Position numbers and translations under genes: made by a program | Shown: in pieces, positions 60,060-64,000 of the stretch | Numbering within the stretch: the stretch's first letter is position 1 | Layout of the letters: every line of letters begins with the position of its first letter | Assembly (NCBI RefSeq): GCF_050624435.1 | Contig: NC_134538.1 | Location: 117,574,437 to 117,638,436, forward strand | Length of the DNA: 64,000 bases | Direction of reading: 5' to 3' | DNA from: Tenrec ecaudatus | Taxonomy: Eukaryota; Chordata; Mammalia; Afrosoricida; Tenrecidae | Notes under the pieces: model-generated | What the model saw: the letters and a program-made list of their open reading frames with translations, nothing else | Told to the model about the DNA's origin: nothing | The model's database searches: none

Positions 60060-61044
60060 GAAGTAGTCAAAAAATAAAATAGAATTTGTGGAAATAGATA
60101 ACCTAGCCATTAGTGAGCCGAAGTGGACTGATTTTGGACTGATACTGTAAAGCACATGATTTGCTATGCCAGGAATAACACAATCGAAAGGGATGGTATG
60201 GTATTAATTGTCAGAAAGGATCTTCCTAAATCTATTATGAAGTTCAATGCTGTGATTAGATTACATCTATCTGCCTTCAAGTACATACAATCAATACAAC
60301 TATTATTCAAATGTATTCACCACCAACAAGCGCTAATGATGCAAAAATTGAAGAACCCTATCAACAAATTCAGTCAGAAATTGATCAAACATGCATTGAT
60401 AGTTATTGGTGATTGGAAAGCAAAAGTTAGAAACAAAGAGGAAGAAACAGTTATTGGAAAATATGGACTTGGTGATACAAATGAAGCTGGAGATCACATG
60501 AATGGATTTTGAAAAACCTATGACTTGTTGATAGCAAATATCATTTTTCCAAAACACAAAAGGTGATTATGCACATGGACTTCCCCAGAGGGAACACACA
60601 AAAATCAAATTGACTTCATCTGTGGGAAGATGCAATGGAGAAGCTCAAACCCAGAAGCTAAAACCAGAACTGAGGCCAACTACGGATCAGATCATCAATT
60701 GATCATACGTAAGTTCAGGATACAGCTGACAGCAATTAAGCAGGTCCACAAGAGCCCAAATATGACCTTGAGTCTATGCCATCTGAATTTCAAGAACAGA
60801 ATTGATGCTTTGAACACTAATGGCAGAAGACCTGGTGAGCTGCTGGAGGACACCACATCCATCATTCATGGAGAAAGAAAAGGTCATTAATAAGACAGGA
60901 AAGAAAGGAAAAATCAAAGTGGATGTCAGAGGAGACTGTTAATTATAGAGTAGCTAAAGCAAATGGAAAAAATGTATGAAGTCAAAGAGCTAAATAGAAA
61001 TTTTCAAAAGGCAGCTCAAGAAAACAAAGCCAATTATTCTTTTA
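60060..61044 (+). pseudogene. BovB/RTE LINE endonuclease domain remnant
   Basis: The plus strand carries the apurinic-type endonuclease of an RTE LINE, nearly contiguous. The frame at 60156-60512 includes ICYARNNTIERDGMVLIVRK, ALIVIGDWKAKVRNKEEE (the GDWNAKVG block) and GKYGLGDTNEAGDHMNGF. After a stop, CTWTSPEGTHKNQIDFICGK (the TWxSP and QIDY motifs) and a YGSDHQLI run (SDH catalytic histidine) follow to 60890. It shows an N-to-K change in the DWN motif plus stops and frameshifts, so it is dead. RT sequence does not follow; L1 sequence starts near 61045. Confidence 0.9.
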
Positions 61045-62515
61045 TGGGTCATTGGTTTTCTTTATTGTTGTCATCGCTGTGTTCTCATTCGTTGCCTGTC
61101 TTGCTAGGGCTTGATTTTTGGTGCATATTATTATCTCTACAGATCTATCTAGATAAGATAGGCTGGATGAATAGTCTGGAGGAGAAAACAACGGGACCAA
61201 TGGTTCCGGGGGGACATGGGAGGGGGGTGGGCAGGGGTAAGAAGGTGGTGCTGAGCAACCCAGGGACAGGGGAGCAACAAGTGATCCAAAAATCAGTGGC
61301 AAGGAGGGTATGAGAGGCCTGGTAGGAATTCAGTAAGGGCAATGTAACCAAGAGGAATTACTGAAACCCAAAAGAAGGCTGAGCATGATAGTGGGACAAA
61401 AGGAAAGTACAAGGAAATAGGGCAAAGAACCAGGTGACAAAGGGTATTTATAGAGGTCTAAATACTGGCGTGTACATATGTAAATATATTTATATAGGAG
61501 GGTGGAGAAATAGATCTACATGCATATATTTATAGGTTTAGTATTAAGGCAGCAGATGGACATTGGGCCTCCACTCAAGTACTCCCTCAATGCAAGAACA
61601 AGTTGTTCTATTAAATTGGCATACCAGGATGCACACCTTCCTGACAATGATCGCTGAAGACAAATGTGTACATAAGCAAATGTGTTGAATAAAGTTGATG
61701 GTGCCTGGCTGTCAAAAGATATAGCATCTAGGATCTTAAAGGCTTGAAGATAAACAAGCAGCCATCTAGCTGAGAAGCATCAAAGCCCACACAGAAGAAG
61801 CATACCAGCCTGTCTGACCACGAGGTGTATAAGGGACCAGTAATCAGATATCAAAGAACAAAAAATCATATCACTGGGTACCCACCTTCTCAATATGATC
61901 ACTGAAGACAAACGTGTGCACAAGCAAATATGGTGAAGAAAGCTAATGGTGCCCAGCTATCAAAAGATATAGCATCTGGGATCTTAAAGACTTGAAGATA
62001 AACAAGCAGCCATCTAGCTCAGAAGCAGCAAAGCCCACATGGAAGAAGCACACCAGCCTGTGTGACCACAAACTGTTGAAAGGATCAGGTATCAAGCAGC
62101 AACGAACAAAATGTCATATCATTGTAAAAGAGGGTGAGTGCAGAGTGGAAACTCAAAGCCCATCGGTAAGCAACTGGACACCCCTTACTGAAGGGCTGTG
62201 GGAGGAGATGAGCCAGTCAGGGTGCAGGGTAGCAACGATAAACATATAACCTTCCTCTATTCTTAAATGCTTCCTCCCCACCACTTTCATGATCCCAATT
62301 CTATCTTACAAATCTGCTAAACCAAAGGATGTACATTGTTACAGATTGCAACTGGGAACACAGGGAATCCAGGACAGATGACCCCTCAGGACCAGCGGTG
62401 AGAGTGGTGATGCCTGGAGGGTGGAGAGAATGTGGGGTGGAAAGGGGGAAGTGATTACAAGAATCTGTATATGACGTTTTCCCTGTGGGATGGACAACAG
62501 AGAAGAGGGCGGAGA
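61045..62515 (+). mobile_element. L1-type LINE 3' UTR lacking its 3' end
   Basis: The sequence runs parallel to the L1 at 42979-44294 and extends further upstream. It includes two tandem units of about 248 bp starting near 61671 and 61919. It breaks off near 62515, about 230-250 bp before the expected A-tail, and joins RTE tail sequence. No ORF. Confidence 0.88.
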
Positions 62516-62526
62516 CACAGAACAGA

Positions 62527-62632
62527 CATGAGGGTGGCACAAGGCAGCGCGGTGTTTTGTTCTGTTGTGCATAGGGTTGGTACGGTTGGAAGCTGACTGG
62601 ATGGTACCCAACCACATACCAACAACTAGAAA
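62527..62632 (+). repeat. BovB/RTE LINE 3' tail
   Basis: GTGTTTTGTTCTGTTGTGCA, GGAAGCTGACTGGATGGTAC and CCAACCACATACCAACAAC form the RTE 3' terminus. It may belong to the same element as 60060-61044. Confidence 0.85.
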
Positions 62633-62914
62633 TCACCCTATGACAGTTCTCAAGTTACCGATCATTTGTAGGATTTATAGAAAATGTAGCTATCAGTTCT
62701 GTAAGCCATATGAGTCTTTGTACACAAAGCACAACATATAAATGTGTAAAAAAAAATTCTGTATTCTGTCGTAACCAGGCAGAAAGCACCACTTCCTTCC
62801 CTGTCTGCTTAGGACTCTGCAGGAGGCTGCCACAGCTGTGCAGACAAAAGACACTTCGAAGTCCTATTGGAGAGCAAGTATGATGGGTAAATATTATTTC
62901 TGCTCATTTATTGT
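62633..62914. other. Unassigned spacer
   Basis: Nothing recognised. Confidence 0.4.
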
Positions 62915-63075
62915 TTTAAAACAGTTTTATTGACATATAATTTTACATACAATTCAGTGGTTTTAATATATTGCCAGGAATTGTGCATTTATCACCAAAA
63001 TAAATGTTAGAACATTTTTTATTCTTGTATCTATTATTGTATCCAGCCAACCTCCCCTGTCCTGACCATAATTCC
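62915..63075 (-). repeat. Ancient L1M 3' end
   Basis: AACAGTTTTATTGACATATAA, ACAATTCAGTGGTTTTAATAT and TTGTGCATTTATCACCAAAAT follow the reversed L1M 3' terminus. Confidence 0.8.
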
Positions 63076-64000
63076 TTTAGCATTGCAGGAGAATGTGTAG
63101 GGAAGTTGCAGGCTTCCATCTTGCTAAATTGGCACATAGCTGCTCTGGGGCTCGGGTAGCCGCTAGAACTAACCATCACAACCTCAGACGTGTGGCAGAA
63201 AATCTTATAGGAAATCTGCAGATGCTGCAAAATGATAACTACTTTGATACTTTGCATCATATAAAACTGACAACAAATCTTAAAATGTAGCCTGTCTTTA
63301 TCACAACATATTTTATATGTGTAATAGAAATATTTAGAGTATATATAATCCCTAGATCAGTATTTATTTGACACTACATCAAATTAATTTACCTACTTTC
63401 ACACCATTTTAAGCAAGTGATTGTGTTTCTATTCTGTTGCTTTGAATAAACTTTTTACTTAAGATGCAGTAAATTGGACTGACTCCCCTCCCCCTAATAC
63501 CCCAATCTAACAACTTCCAGCCTTAAGTAACCTACTATGAAAACTAGCTTCCTTTATTTTAGCCAAGATGAAGACTACTCTTCTGCCCTGGACTCAAGGT
63601 CAGATTTTAGTCCCATGACCTGATGAAGCATCTCCAATTCCTGTTTTTACTCACTTTCCTGATATCATAAGGCTCAGATTTCCTTGTCTAGTTTTCTTAT
63701 CAAGGTTCATGCAGAATAACCCATGCTAAAACCTTCCTATGGTGATTGGAATATTCTCTTTGGACATTGTGTTAAACATTTATTAAAGACTAATATGATC
63801 CAGGTGTCTATAGTTAAAATACCAACAGCATTTATGACATATTTTACTGAGTTGGAAACAGTTGAGATAGATGGAGTTCAGTAAAAATGTGAACCTAAAT
63901 TACCTGTAGAACAAGCTAAATTCTATAAAGGAGGAAAAGGTGTAGGGATAATAGACTAAATTATTTTTATATCTCCTCAGTTATAAATATGTTAGTTGAG
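63076..64000. other. AT-rich sequence to window end
   Basis: The 65-codon plus frame at 63093-63290 has no supporting signal. Nothing recognised. Confidence 0.4.

Overview
This window is gene-poor mammalian nuclear DNA made mostly of interspersed repeats. The organism is very probably an afrotherian, and the lesser hedgehog tenrec (Echinops telfairi) fits best. Four kinds of element support this. AfroSINEs, the tRNA-headed SINE restricted to Afrotheria, occur about fifteen times. BovB/RTE-type LINEs occur as at least a dozen fragments. A complete non-autonomous SPIN (Space Invaders) hAT element lies at 1293-1485; SPIN has been described in tenrec but in few other mammals. There is also an irritans-type mariner remnant at about 4265-4925. 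The species call is inference from memory of these families; no search was run.

Layout. 1-17 kb holds two joined ERVL-like LTRs, the SPIN element, RTE tails, the mariner remnant, a hexamer satellite, AfroSINEs, and one probable terminal protein-coding exon on the minus strand (14512-14860). 17-34 kb holds old L1 fragments, a twin-primed L1 (24.8-25.9 kb), and two long minus-strand RTE copies split by later L1 insertions. 34-41 kb holds an ERV LTR, two outward-facing L1s, a broken betaretrovirus-like env end joined to an LTR, more RTE, and a second mariner fragment. 41-54 kb holds ERVL-like LTRs, one with a perfect 5-bp target duplication, and an RTE with an L1 nested inside it. 54.6-56.2 kb holds an L1 that has received a 764-bp retrocopy of RPS2. 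58-62.6 kb holds an RTE/L1/RTE mosaic. Most of the rest is AT-rich sequence in which I recognise nothing.

Main observations. The RPS2 retrocopy contains spliced 3' exons and a poly(A) tail, plus part of an intron that folds as a complete H/ACA snoRNA. The 5' end of the insertion lies about 2 nt from the predicted 5' end of the snoRNA, so the template may have been a snoRNA-ended, polyadenylated RNA. The minus-strand exon at 14.5-14.9 kb has a good splice acceptor, 115 open codons and a stop overlapping AATAAA, but I do not recognise the protein. No operon or multi-gene system is present. Only the unidentified exon has a claim to be part of a functional gene; the snoRNA copy could in principle be expressed.
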